Assembly (NCBI GenBank): GCA_001598975.1 | Contig: BBXU01000926.1 | Coordinates: forward strand, 1-29,608 | Length of the DNA: 29,608 nt | Reading direction: 5' to 3' | DNA from: Parachlorella kessleri | Lineage: Eukaryota; Chlorophyta; Trebouxiophyceae; Chlorellales; Chlorellaceae | Part shown: piece by piece, positions 9,288 to 21,231 of the stretch | Position numbering within the stretch: the first letter of the stretch is position 1 | Layout: each line of letters begins with the position of its first letter | Notes under the pieces: model-generated | What the model was told of the DNA's origin: nothing | Database searches by the model: none | What the model saw: the letters and a program-made list of their open reading frames with translations, nothing else | Position numbers and translations under genes: made by a program

Positions 9288-12200
9288 TCAGAACGCCAGG
9301 CCCTGCTGCGCCTGCTGGGTCGGCTGCGCCTGCTGCGCCTGCTCCGCCAGGCTGGCGAGCTGCGCCTGCGCCAGCGTGGGCGCGCCCAGCAGCCCGCTCT
9401 GCTGCCGCCACTGCGCTGCCGCCCCCTGGCCCCCGCTGCCCAGGGTGAGCGCCCATGAGGGGCGGGTCAGCCCGGCCAGGTACTGCTCCTGGGCGCGCTG
9501 CTCGGCAGGGGTGGGTGGCATGGAGAGCGCCTCCAGCTGCCTGCAGGACAGCGACCGTACTGCCTGAGCAATTCACTTGAGAAGCACACGGTGACAGGGT
9601 AGGAGGTGTGCCACAGCCTCCTGGGGGTCACCGCCCTGGGAGAGACACGAGCCAGGTAGTGGCCACACTGCAGTGCACGCGCCTCCATACACTGGTCCAT
9701 GCAGGTCCAGGCCGCCCCACCACTCAGCAAGGCAGCAACAGCCCCACACCCGGCAACACCTGCTGGAAACTGAGGAAGCCAGCACCAGCTGACGCACCTG
9801 GTGAGCTGCTCCCTCAGCCTGGCCTCCTCTGCCAGCATCAGCGCCACAGGGTCCGCCCCCCAACCCACCACCCAGCGGCAGCCCTGGGGCCCAGCCCCAA
9901 CCCGTCCACACCCTCTGCGGCTGGCGGCACAGCTGAACCAGCGGCGGGGTGGGCGGCGGCGGCGGCAGCAGGAGTGCTGGCGGGGGTGGCTGGTGCCGAG
10001 CTGGAAGCGCTGCGAGGGCTCGCCAGCACTGCAGCGGCAGGGGCAGCGGCAGGAGCAATGTTGCGATTGGGCACATATGCATGTACCACTTGCCTGGAAG
10101 TTGTTGCTGTCCCAGTCAGGTTCTGAGCTGGGGAAGGGTCGCCCAGCCCATCAGTTGGTCGCCCTTGCCCATGTGGCACAGGGCAGCAGAGCAGGAGGGC
10201 ACTGCTTGGGATAATTCTGCCACAATATACCATTTATACACAGTGGAAGAAGTCTCACCTAGTGCTCGTGGCACCAGTGTCCGAGCACACCTACCTGCTT
10301 GGGATTTGCTGCGCACGAAACGCCCCAGGGAGAAGCCCGGGAATCGGCCCTTGCGCGGCGGCTTGCCCGATGCGGCGCTGGCAGGGCGGGATGTGCCTGC
10401 AAACAAGCGGAAGCTGCCCCAGCGTGACCAGGGGGAGGAATAGCACGGTCACGTGCGGGCAAGCCTTGATGCCGCGGACACCAGCAAGGCTAGGCTGGCT
10501 AGAACATGCAATTTCTCAGAAGGACCCAGAAGGCTGGCTGGCTGCCATGTCCAAACTTAGCTGAGCAACTCTACACAAGAGCACGATCAAACCTACCAGG
10601 AAAGTGCCAACAAAGAGCAACCAAGGCGGAAACCAGGGCTGGCGCCGGCTCGGCTTACCCGCGCTGCCAGCATGCAGGCCCTTGGCGATTTGCGGGCCGC
10701 CAGCGATAGCAGCAGCAGTGTCCCTCCCCCCGGGCCCTGAGCCATCCTGGGACCAGGCATCCAGCACCACCAGGTAGCCTGTGGGCGTCACCAGCGGGCC
10801 CTTGGCAGTACCGGCAGTACCAGTCGCAGTACCGCCGCTGCCAGCCAGGCCCACGGCGGCGCCAGCAAGCTCCCGCAGCTCCGCCGCCGATGCGCTGACG
10901 TGCGACCGCAGCAGCGTGCCCGCCGGCGCCGGCGCCGCCACGGCGGCCGCCAATGCAGACACGGCATCGGGCGCGCCGGCCGCGCCCGCATCGAAGCTGA
11001 CGCGCCGCTTCAAGGGAGCAACGTCGCCGTCGTCTGAGGCAGAGGGCGCGGTGAGGGCTATGGCTGCTTTGACCTCGGAGCCCACGGTGCTGCCACCGCC
11101 CAGAGAGGTAGGGGTGGAGGACCTGCGACTGGGGGGCTGAGGGCTGTAGAATGAGCCCCTGTCGCCGCCACTCAGGCCCATGGCAGAAACCTCCGAGAGC
11201 GACGTAGACAGCAGGGTGTTGTCGCTGCTGCTGCGGAAGAGGCGGGGCGCGCTGAACGCGCCCAGGTTGCTGAGCGCCGCTGCTATGTGCGCTGCGGCCT
11301 CTGGGGTCGCCTCGCCGCCCTGCCTACTGACCAGCGGCGCTCCACCCCTGCTGGCCAGAGCTGTGCCGCTGGGCGGTGCTGGGGCCGGCCCATGCTGCGC
11401 CTGCTGTGCCTGCTGGCTTTGGTGCGAGGGGGGCTGTGGGGGCCTGGACCTGCCAGGCGAAGGCAGCCAGGAGGCCAGGGAACTGGTTCTGGCTGGCACG
11501 CTGGGCGCTGCCGTGAGCCGCACCTGCCGGATCGCGTTGGGCGGCTTGCTGATCAGCTTGTCAAAGGATTCCAGTTTACTGCGGCGGGGGGAGGGCGGGG
11601 GCTTCCTGAGGCCCACGCCCTGCTGCGCCTGCTGGTGTCCCTGCTGCGCCTGCCTGGCGCCAGGGGGCGCAGCAGCCGCAGCAGACGAGGCGCGCGGCGA
11701 CGCTTGACTGGCAGGCGTGGAAGGGGTGGAGCCACTCCCTGCAGAGGTGTCTGTTGAAGGCACTGCCACAGCCAGCGCTCCGGTTTGGCTGGCGGCCTCA
11801 GTGATGTGCTGACCAGGTGCTCTTTCCACATGAGGCTGTGCTGGAGCGTGCTCATTCTGTACCTCCTTTGGGGCAAGTCCACGCCCAAGCCCAGCTACAG
11901 CATTTGTCCCCGTCGCTTCGGGACTGCCTTCGCTTCCAGCGCTGGGGCCAGCAGTCGCAGCAGGCCCAGCGGGCTGCTCTGCACCCCCTGCTGCCCCGCT
12001 ACGCTGCTCCTTGGGCACCACCGCTGCTGTGGCTGCCAGGGCCACAGCAGTTGCTGCTGCTGCGCCCGCTGCGGCTGCGAGGGGCGCGGAGCCTGCCCCT
12101 GTCAGCACCGCCAGCGAGGACAGAGCCGGAGGGCTGCTCAAGGGCGAGCCAGGCCCGCCACCCACGAGGAGCTCCAGTGTGGCCTTGTCGGGGGCAGAGG

Positions 12201-15200
12201 AGGGGTGCCAGGTGGGTGAGGCGCCCTCCACAAGCTGAGACAGCGTCGGCACCTCAGCGCCGTCAGTCGACACGGACAGCCCCCGCGGGGACAGGTCGCT
12301 GCTCAGCTCAGCAGCAAGCCCGCCGCGGCCCTTCGCGCCAGCGGGGGAGGGCGGCAGGCCGCCCTGCTGCGCCGTAGGCGCTGCAGGCGGCTCCGCCACG
12401 CTGCTGCTGCCGGCAGCAGCGCCTGCCGCGCTGCGCGCGACTTCCGCGCCCTCTGCGCTGCGCCCAAAGCTCGCCGACAGCGCCGGCCCCAGCACCCCGT
12501 CGCTCAGAGACACCATGGCGGTGTGTGGCGAGTCCGGCCCGCTCCCTGCGGACCCCCCTCCGCCTGCTGCCGGTGCCAGGGGCCCCGGGCGGCCCCCGTG
12601 GAAGGAGCCCTCGCGTGAAGGGGGCGCCTCCCTGGCGCCAGCGCCCTGTCCCGATGCCACGCTGTGCCTGCTGAGGGATGATGAGCTGGCAGCTGGGGCG
12701 CTGGAGGGGACGCCCAGGAACAGCTGGCGAGCCAGGCCGGCGACACCCCCCCGCCCTGCAGCCAGGCATCCAGACCTTAAACCCAACAACGCCGACCTTG
12801 CACGAATATCTAGGTTGTCAAACACGCCCACAGAGCGGCTTTCCGACGACGGAAGGCTGGGCGGAGGGTACATCCCCGCTGGGCTTTCCAAGGCCACAGT
12901 CACATCGATTCCTGAGCACACACTGTCCTGTGGGCCATCCATGCTTCCACCACAGCGACCAGCAATGCTTCCTGGTCTTCTTTATTCACTTCTCAAGCAG
13001 CTGGCCCCCAGCTGCCCACCTTAAGCACCAGTACCCCCTCCTGAACCCTTCTGGACAGTCGTCTACCCACGCCCGTGCAGCCCCGGCGCATGTTGCGGCA
13101 GAGCGCTGACCCACCCCTTTAGCCAACAATAGCCCAGCCATCGCAAGAGCACTGGCCTCTGCCCAGCCATTCCGTCGTCCCCGGGTGCAGGGCAGGAGTG
13201 AGAGCCAGGTCCCAAGGGAGGCTGCGTTCCCAATGCCATCCGCCCCTCCATGCCCACAAATGGCGGCACCTCCCTCCCCTTCCTGCGCCCACTCACCCGA
13301 GTGTAGGTAGTAGTCTGAGCCCAGCTCCCACAGGTGAGGCCTGCCGTGCTGTGGCACGAACGAACCCAGCAGCAGGTTGATAGCGTCCTGCTTCTCCGCG
13401 TCCGTGTAGGCGTTGCTGTAGTAGCGCCGGATGCTGGTCAGCACATCCCTGCGCGGAGGGGGCAAGGAGTACGTGATCAGCCCTGGCCCATTGAACATCT
13501 GTCTGGGCAACGGAGTGGGAAAGCTGACCAGATGCATTAGCTTGAGAGATTTCAAATGGAGCACTTGCACAGCCCAGGTGCCACAGGTGTGGGCTGTGTG
13601 CACAGCCAACACATACGCAACAGCACATACATGGGCAAAAGCCTGCATGGCATACGCTAGCGTAAAACTTGGCATTCCACTCAGCTAGAGCCTTGCCCCG
13701 CCTGCCCACGAGGACGGTGTGCATCGGTCGGTGGCTTTAACTCCACCCCGACCTACATTTTACACCTGACCAACCCACCCGGACTCAAAGGCTGGAAACT
13801 TGCCCCAGCCAACAACCCTGGCCCTGGTCACAGATGGGCTTCCCTGGAGGCCAGGGTGAGCTCAGAGGAGTCCTGTGGTGGTGCGATTTGGAATAAGCAC
13901 TGACAGCCCACCTGGACTGTGTGGCCGGCTCCCAGTCCCCCCGCTGCCGCTGGAAGAAGGCGGTGTGCGCCTCGGAGCCGCCGTACTGCAGGCTCAGCGT
14001 GTTGCCCATGCACTCGTAGCCGTCCAGCAGCTGCCGCGCCTGCACCGGGGCGGGGAGTGATGGAGGAGGCAGCTCGGCAACCCAAGCGGTGTCCATAGCA
14101 TGCGCTTGACAGTCCAAGCAGCCAGCCTAGTTTCACGAGGCTAATGCGTTGCTCATGCAGTCGTAGCCCTCCAGCAGCTGCCAGGCAACCGCAGGTGGAA
14201 CGGCCAATGAATGGCAGCCAGCCGCTGGGGATGCCGCTCAGCGGGCAGCGGGGCGCGTCAGCACCATCCCTGACCGCATGCGTTAGATGCAGCCATTGAC
14301 GGCATCAAATACGTGGAGGCTGCACTGGCCTTGCAGCAGGACGAGGGTGTTCTGTAAGTGAAAGGCTCCCAAGCATATCTGCTACTCAAGTCACGTGAGG
14401 TGGGTAGCAGTAGGCCAGCGCGCTGTAGATGGGCAATGCCTTGTAAGGGCCTAAGCGCAGAGCCCAGCTGGTGCGGCACGCCGAGCCGGCATGAGTCCAG
14501 CTTAGCCATGGAATTAGTCATCACCCACCAGCGATGAGTCGGGGTCCAGCCCGGGCCCCTCTGAGATGCCCAGCGCATGCAGTTGCAGCCCCAGTGACAG
14601 CAGCCCAGCTGCAAACTGCGCCTGCAAAGCAGTCAGACAGATGGACGGATGGGGCAGTACGTTGGGTGTGCTCGGGTGTTTGGGCAGTAAGCTCTACACA
14701 TGCTCAGCCCCAAGGAGTAGCATGCCATAGTCAGCGGGCACCCCCAGGTTGCACCTGGCCGGCGGGTGGACTCACAAAGACAACACATATGCGCTTTGAG
14801 AATTACACAGCAAGCTTGAAGGCAAGGCTAAGTCACACCGAAGGCACACATCATAAGTATAAACGGAACCCAAAGTAGTAAGCCTGCCACGGCTGGTGAT
14901 TAAGGAAGGAGGGAGGCGTGGCAACTCACAACGTTGGTGCGGTCCAGGCAGTCCACGCAGTTGGTGCGGAGGACGCCATGCTGCAGCGATGCTGCTAAGC
15001 AGGAAACGACCAGGTTTCTACCACGTTAGCAGCATGCACATCATGGTATATGAGCGCCCTTCTGATCGTGAGATGCCAAGGAACAAGACTGCTCTTTCCA
15101 GCAGGGAACAAGCGCCACGCGTATTGTCAGTCCCAAAACGGTGTTCTGCCCTGCCAGCACCCCCAGGAGGCAGGGGATGTTCTCCCAGTCTGACCGTCCA

Positions 15201-18200
15201 CTACTATACTGGACATCAAGCCCATTCCCAACAGCCTAGGTGGTCAACATCACCCACCTCCCACCCCCACACCAAAAGCACAGCCTTTTCAAGCAATGTG
15301 AATTTCGCAATGTGCACGGAAGTACTTGATGTGACACATGAGATCTTAATGGTTGGCCAAGGAGAACTCATGCTGGCACTGTTGCTGCGCTTGCCCTTGC
15401 CACGTGCATGCGCGCCGTCCATGCAAGCGTGCCACCGCTGCAAGCATGTGCGCGCGTGTGGTGTAGCATGGGGTCAGACACTATAAGCCGAGGTCCAAGC
15501 AACCAAGGGGCCCATGCGGTAGCCAGGCCACTGCCTTTCCGCAGGCCTGCATAGCATGGAGCCACCCACCTCCCGTCGTACCGCTGCCGCCGCTGACAAA
15601 CAGGCCCGTCGCGCGCAGCAGGGGCGCCAGCAGCCGCTGCAGGTCCTGCAGCAGGTGGCGGCTGTCGGCCTTGGCGTGGCGGGACAGGTCCCACGCCACA
15701 TACTGCACCTCCTGCCCAGGCCCGGCCTGCAAGGGAGCGCGGCAACGCATGGGAAAGGACGCGTCTTAGGCCTTAGCAGATGGCCGCCGCGCATAGATCC
15801 CGAGCTGGCATGGTGGGTGCGCGGGGCCCATGGCCCAAAATAACCAATGTAACAGCTCTCCTTGCGAGCGCCTGCACCCACCCTCCCGCTACACTCCCAC
15901 ACACCCACCCACCTGTCGGTTGAGGTGCTCCACTGCGGCCGCAAACTCGCGGCCCAGCAGGCTCTCCCGCGGGTGCCGCTCCGCAAGCTTCACCAGGTTC
16001 AGCACAGCCACCGGGTCGCCGTAGCGGCGCCTGCACAACACAACCAACAAATATAACCTCGGGGCAAATGTGGTAGGCAGCAAGCCCTTCCGAGGTCCCC
16101 GCCTCTCTCCCAACCCTCCTACCGAGGCGAGGAATTGCAATCAGCAGGGGGGCTGTGGGGCGCGGCAGCACACATCTATTAAAGAGGTCCCGTCTACCCA
16201 TGGGAGTGAGACACATGAGGTTTGGCTCGCCGGCTGGGTGCTACCCTAGCACAGGCCGCCCCTGCCCCATGACAGGACAAGTTGGGAGTGCTTGAAGCGC
16301 CCCCTGGCGCCACCCGCAACTATAAAGGGAGTGACATGAAGATCCGAGCGGGCCGGCAGCCGCCAGCGCTCCAATGGGCGTGGCTGTGTTATGCCGCATG
16401 GTTCAGCCTTCCCTGGGCAACCCACCCACCAAGCGTAGAGGCTCACCTGAGGTCGTCAAAGTGCTTGCGGGTGGCGGCGTACAGCGGGTCAAAGCGCTGG
16501 AGGGTGATCTCCGGCTTCAGCCGCCCCGCCTCGTTGGACTGGGCCCAGAACAGTGGGATGGAGCCGCGCACCTGCAGTACCAGCGGTACCAAGCTCAGAA
16601 GGCCAGGGGGGTGTCGCTGCCGCCCATGGGCTCTCCCGTCAAACAGGCGAGGCTAGAAGGAGTGGTGAGGGGCAGGGCCGGCGCCAGCCATTTGCCTTGG
16701 CGGGCTGCCTAAACTGCCTATAGCAGGACATAATTCAGATTCCCTACCTTCAGATAAGACTTTTAAGCACACCCGCAACCTCCCAACACGATCCCCAGCT
16801 TCCTCCACCCCGCAGCCCACTAAGTGTACCACGCTGCTGATGCAGGACCCTGCTACGCATCAACCTATATCTACAGGCCCCTTCCGGCCCACCTCCCGGC
16901 TGAGCAGTGCTTTGCTCCGTGCCCCCTCCCCCCCTTTCCCCGCCTCACCTGCACGACGCTGCTGATGAGCGGCTCCCCCGTGCGCCAGTCGGTCCCAGCC
17001 TCCACCACCTGCTCCACCTCAACATCGTTCGCCACAAAGCCGGCGTCGTTCACGCCCCGCTTGCGGTACCGCGTGCCCGCAAACTGCACCAGGGTGGGGG
17101 CGCGATGGATTGACCGGCCAAGAATAAGGAACCTGTGGATAAGCCTCAGAGGGTAGGCCTGTGGAAGGCCCGCCTTTGCAGCCGGCCTGCACCATCTTGC
17201 GACAAGACGGCATCTTCTCATTACAATACCAGCCAGCCAGCCAGCCCAAGGCCATTCACGCACACCCTCACTGCCAGAGCTGCCAGCTTCCATTCCAGTA
17301 CTGAAGGAATGCCGATGCTCCCACCTGCCGCGAGCGGCGCGCAACGAGCGTCAGGGTGAGCGTGCGGCCAAACAGCGCCAGCTGCCGCTGCTGCCAGAAG
17401 CCGTGCACCAGCGGCAGCACCCAGCCGTCGTGGCCCACCGCCTCCCGCAGGGGCCTGCACCAGTGCCCACCGCACCGTACTATGAATGACGCACGCAACT
17501 TCTCTCCCAAGAAAAGAAGCGAATCAAGTCAATGTGAGCCACCTCCTGCTCCATGCAAGATGCGAGCCTCCAGGAGCGACAGGCACGCATGCTAGACCAA
17601 CTTCAGCAACACCGGGAAGCCTCCTTTCCAGGCTGCAATGCCACCCCAACCACCCAGCCAGTCTCAGTGCAGCGGGATGCGTTCAAAAAGCTTTCAAGCA
17701 GTCGCACCGTGTGAGCCACTCGTTCCAGACCCTGTCGCTGGCAAAAGGCGGGTCGGCGGCGGCGCCAGCCTGCGGACCAAAGCCGCGCTGCACCGTGCGC
17801 CACAGCGGCAGGGAGTAGCTGAAGAAGAAGTCCGTGTTGAGGGACACCTGCACAGCAAGACGGCAAAGGGGCTGGTGTTGGGTCACCGCAACCTCCTTCA
17901 AGCACTGCAAATACGTGGCAGCACTGCTACATGTGCAAGCTACCCAGTTTGTGTCATTCACTGCCGCGGGCGAAGAAACCCATGGGGCATGTACATAGCA
18001 CGCCACCTAGCCCCAGCCTGCACCTTGCATCTTTAAGGCCAGCCAAACGGGGAACAAGTAGCTTTTCCACCACACTTGCTGCAAACGCTGAGAGGCATGG
18101 CTCGTGCAATCCTCAGGAAGCGAAATCCAGCAGGCATGCAGCCAGCACGCTGCTGTAGTACACCACCTCACACCGAGCCTAGACTTCACCAAGTGAGGCC

Positions 18201-19083
18201 ACCCACCCCAGCCAGCAGCTTGCGGTACCGCTGCTCCGCCGCAGCAGCCTCTTTGTCACGGGCAAAGGCCCTGTGGGTGGCCGAGCTGATGAGAGGCACC
18301 AGGGCGGTGCTGTCGATGCCATACACTTTGTGCCCTGGAGTTGAGGACAGGTGCATGGCAAGCAGTGTTACTGAACAATGCGCGTCAGCAAGCCAATCAA
18401 CCATCACTAGCTAGAAGGTGTGGTGGAGGGCTTAATAGGGGGGTTATATGCCCAGAACCCTAAAACAGAAGGACAACCGGCCGGCTGCAGAGCAAGGCAA
18501 CCGTCATAAAGAGCAGCAGCTCACCGCAGAGTGTACCGACATGGCGCTTCTTGGTCACCAGCAGAAGGTAATAGCCCTGCAGGCATGTTCATCATCTCAT
18601 AAGTGCTGTGAAAGTGCCAACGCGCGACAAGGCTCCCATACTCGTATCATACCAGGCAAGCTGTACCGGCGAGCAGGCCACTTCTTCAATAGACATGCGC
18701 AGCGCACCTCAAGGAACTTGAAGCAGCCGATCACTCCCACAGCCTGGCAAACCAGCTGGAGCCCGCCATGAGCAAGGTTGCCGTCGTTAACTGCCTTCAG
18801 CAGCGCCGCGCACTGCAGGGGCTAGGGTAGGGTGCCCTGGGTCAGTGCTGAACCCCAGCGTCTAGCAAGTCCCACCTAAAGACCGCCAAGTATGTGTGCG
18901 ATAGACAACCTGCGCCTTGCTGTAGCAGGTCGGGTCTTCTATGACATCTAGTTGCCCGCATGGGACCGTCTTGTCGACCTTCAGGACTTTCCAGGAGGCC
19001 GAAGATTTGTCGGTGCCGACAAGGAAAACTCTCGAGAGGGTCTGATACAGGAAGAACCTGCTCAGGACGGGCCTCTCGTCCAT
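9288..19083 (-). CDS. SAC-domain phosphoinositide phosphatase with long low-complexity C-terminus
   Basis: Likely a polyphosphoinositide phosphatase of the plant SAC1-5 (Fig4-like) group acting on endomembranes. Exons: 19083-18910, 18812-18708, 18576-18525, 18334-18207, 17847-17708, 17454-17325, 17083-16949, 16571-16447, 16030-15913, 15726-15570, 14994-14930, 14621-14529, 14039-13912, 13448-13297, 12971-10659, 10396-10295 (or 10291), 10093-9798, 9540-9288. Junction phases agree through exon 16. The ATG has an in-frame stop four codons upstream. Landmarks: FLYQTLSRVFLVGTDKSSAS (exon 1), RRSRQ/FAGTRYRKRGVND (6-7), RGSIPLFWAQ (8), the CX5RT catalytic motif RTNCVDCLDRTN (11), LQYGGSEAH (13), RYYSNAYTDAEKQDAINLLLG (14, 20-residue core) and SFDKLI...IRQVRL (15), which recurs in plant SACs after the catalytic domain. 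Exon 15 alone encodes about 770 Ala/Ser/Pro/Gln-rich residues. Weak points: linker exons between 10 and 11, the exon 15 acceptor, and the frame of exon 17. Confidence 0.92.
9856..9861 (-). other. Homopolymer where the SAC exon 17 frame breaks
   Basis: Upstream (10093-9862) the best minus-strand frame is an Ala/Pro-rich one beginning QVVHAYVPNRNIAP. Downstream the frame that joins exon 18 is DPVALMLAEEARLREQLT. One extra G in this six-G run (C6 on the plus strand) would join them. It may be a sequence error, or a small unrecognised intron may exist. Confidence 0.4.
10516..10658 (-). other. Open stretch of SAC intron 15 encoding a hydrophobic helix if retained
   Basis: The exon 15 frame runs on past the GTAAGC donor for 47 codons to a stop at 10516. 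It encodes PWLLFVGTFLVGLIVLLC after a basic run, SRRQPW. Splicing at 10659 to 10396 is the preferred model because phase and the basic peptide PPRKGRF fit. A retained-intron form would end in a single predicted membrane helix. Confidence 0.5.
14145..14182 (-). pseudogene. Diverged pseudo-exon copy of SAC exon 13 start
   Basis: Inside intron 12, 148 bp upstream of exon 13 in the transcript, the minus strand encodes QLLEGYDCMSNALA and soon stops. Exon 13 encodes QLLDGYECMGNTLS at the same place. Most nucleotide differences give conservative or no amino-acid change. The copy lacks the following LQYGGSEAH part, so it is a fragment. Confidence 0.75.
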
Positions 19084-19393
19084 TCCCTGTAGCCCTCAGC
19101 CCTACCGCCAGGGCATGACAGCCTTCAAGCAGCAGCGGCACTGAGGCCCTGCTGCCTGCCCTCAGGCCTTAACAAAGCAGTATTGCTTTAGGTGTCGTAG
19201 AGAACGTATTGGAAGGCATGAGCATGGGCTGCCACGCTGGAGGAGGGAGGCGGACATTGGACGCATTCTCTAGGGATAACTAGGGATCGTCTCATTGCAA
19301 TTGATTTGGTGATCTGCAGTTTATGCATAGTCTGCTGCAGGGATACTGGGAACCCCTTTCCATTCCGATGCTGTCAGCCAACCATGTCCGTGG
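19084..19393. promoter_or_regulatory. Divergent intergenic region between SAC and the gene at 19394
   Basis: About 310 bp separate the two start codons, on opposite strands, so both promoters and 5' UTRs must lie here. It is less GC-rich in its right half (around 19260-19335). I see no clear TATA box; TTTATGCAT at 19319-19327 is the only AT-rich candidate. Confidence 0.6.
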
Positions 19394-21231
19394 ATGGCTC
19401 GCAGGTTTGCTAGGCTCAAACCAGCGTGCTACTGCCCAACGGATGCCCCTTGCTGGCCCTTAACATCTCAGGAGCGTGTTCTTGACGCAGGTCACCCACT
19501 TGGTTCCCAGGATAGGTATGCCAGGAGGCACACCACTGCCAGGTGCCGCATGCACAGGCTGCTGCCCCAAGCCAGCAGCGGCTTTGGCAGCTCCAGCAGG
19601 AGCAACGGGGCCAGCAGCAGCAGCAACAACAACAATGGCAGCGGCGGGAGGAAGGTTGGCAGCAGCAAAGTCCAGAAGTCTAGGGACACCCAAGTCCAGG
19701 CCACTGAGCTGCTGGCCAAGCTGCTGGAAGCAAGTGACCCCAAGACTGTCGCGCAGCAGCATATAAGCTCCCTTGATGAGCAGTTTTTCCACATTGGCAG
19801 CGCCTACATGCAGATGGTGGGTTGGAGCAGCGTGCTGGCTTCTGATGCCAGCTGGCGGCGTGCCATCAGCGACTGCATACTGCATAGTTGTTCTGTCTGG
19901 GGCGCCACAGCCGTTCGCTTGCAATGGGTTCCTGTCATAGTCCTGTTTTGGTTTGTCTTCGCGGAGCATGGCAGGGATCCTTCTTGCTGTGCTAGCAGCT
20001 GTAAGCAAGTTTGGGGCCACAGGTGCCACCCTGTTGCACCAACCTGACACATGGAGCGGTACCCGGCTAGGTTGCAGTACCGTCTTAACAGCTCACTCTC
20101 ACAGTGCGCCCTGGGCCCTGGCACAGGCCGAGAAGGAGGGCAACACGGAGGTGTACAACCAGCTCAAGTCGGCGATGACAGCGGCCATGGAGGTTAAGCA
20201 GTCCACCCTTCGACCCGAGATCCAGCTGTTAAACAAGCTGCTGGCTGCGGAGGGCTCACTGGCGTGGCGGCAGGTAGCTGTGGCTGACATGGTGTTGGCC
20301 CGCTAAGCCGCTTCCCGTGGGGAGGTGGAGTGGATATACATGCAATGGGAGTGGGTGCGTCCCCTTGCAGGGCTTGGCTTGATAGGGTTTAAACAGTGAG
20401 TAGATGGTTGGTGGTTGTCAGCCCTCGTAGCTGCCTGGAGGCATCTCATTGGCTCAGGGTGGAGCTCTGCGCTGCCTGCTCTTGGTTGGTGGGAGGAGCA
20501 GCACCGGGTGATGGTGTGCAAGTCATCTTGCTGGGTGCACTGACGGGACGGACTCTCAGGACATAGGAGTGATGGTTGGCTAGCTTGAGCTGGCAAGGTG
20601 CACAGCATGCTTCGGTATGTGTTGCGCTTGCACATTGGTTGACTAGCATGAGGTGCTGGCTGGCAACTCCTTGCAGCCTGCCTCGCTCGGGTAGGTGTGC
20701 TAGACTGACTCGAGGGGCCCCCCCTGTCATGACATCCAGATCCTGAATACCAGGCAGGCTGGGGAGCAGCTGGTGATGAACGACCGCTACTTCTTTGGGC
20801 TCCTGGACCAGATGGCCCAAGGTACGGCTAGAGGACCTGCCCTATATTGCGGTGGGCGATATCGCACCCTCCTGACTCTGACAAGTGACACGGCTGCAGT
20901 GGTAAGAGGGGTGCCCTCTGCCTCTCCAAGCTGGGCTAGGCTGTCACACCAAGCAGGTGCCATCGCATGCTGCTGGCAGCGGTCGCTTTGTCTGCTAGCC
21001 CACAGGCATGTCCTTGTCCATCAGGTGCCCACTGCGGCATGGCTGCTCTCCTCAGTGCTTACAGTGTCCTGATATCCCTATGGGACATCAGCACCTGCTA
21101 CATTCGTCATGACACTCGCCCATGGTGTTACAGATGTGTCCAAGCAACCAGACCACCCGAAGAAAGCAGACCTGCAAAGCAAGTTAGCGAGCATCAAGGA
21201 GGAGGCATTGGCTAGACTCGATTCTAAATGA
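19394..21231 (+). CDS. Unassigned conserved-looking protein, probably organelle-targeted
   Basis: Four exons join in phase: 19394-19816, 20127-20273, 20740-20821, 21134-21231, giving 249 residues. The N-terminus (MARRFARLKPACYC..., rich in Arg, Ser, Ala, lacking acids at first) looks like a transit peptide and is followed by a Ser/Asn/Gly-rich linker. From about residue 95 the protein is helical and charged: SLDEQFFHIGSAYMQM, EVKQSTLRPEIQLLNKLL, LVMNDRYFFGLLDQM and a Lys-rich end. These segments span three junctions and read like a conserved domain, but I do not recognise the family and assign no function. The start is uncertain; another ATG at 19384 opens a different frame that would need an extra intron. 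Confidence 0.75.

Noticed and set aside
11785..12377. Plus-strand ORFs opposite the large SAC exon
   Set aside because: They are reverse-strand shadows of GC-rich low-complexity coding sequence and lack any domain.
10516..12942. An 808-codon intronless gene with its own start
   Set aside because: The frame belongs to the SAC gene: phase fits the preceding exon and it contains the plant SAC FDKLI patch. The terminal part is better explained as intron.
14275..14350. Plus-strand peptide DAAIDGIKYVEAALALQQ followed by a GTAAGT in SAC intron 12
   Set aside because: It looks exon-like, but it is opposite the gene, has an upstream stop and no partner exon was found.
19271..19290. TAGGGATAAC followed by TAGGGAT, like half of the I-SceI site
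   Set aside because: Only the first ten bases match the 18-base site, so it is most likely chance.
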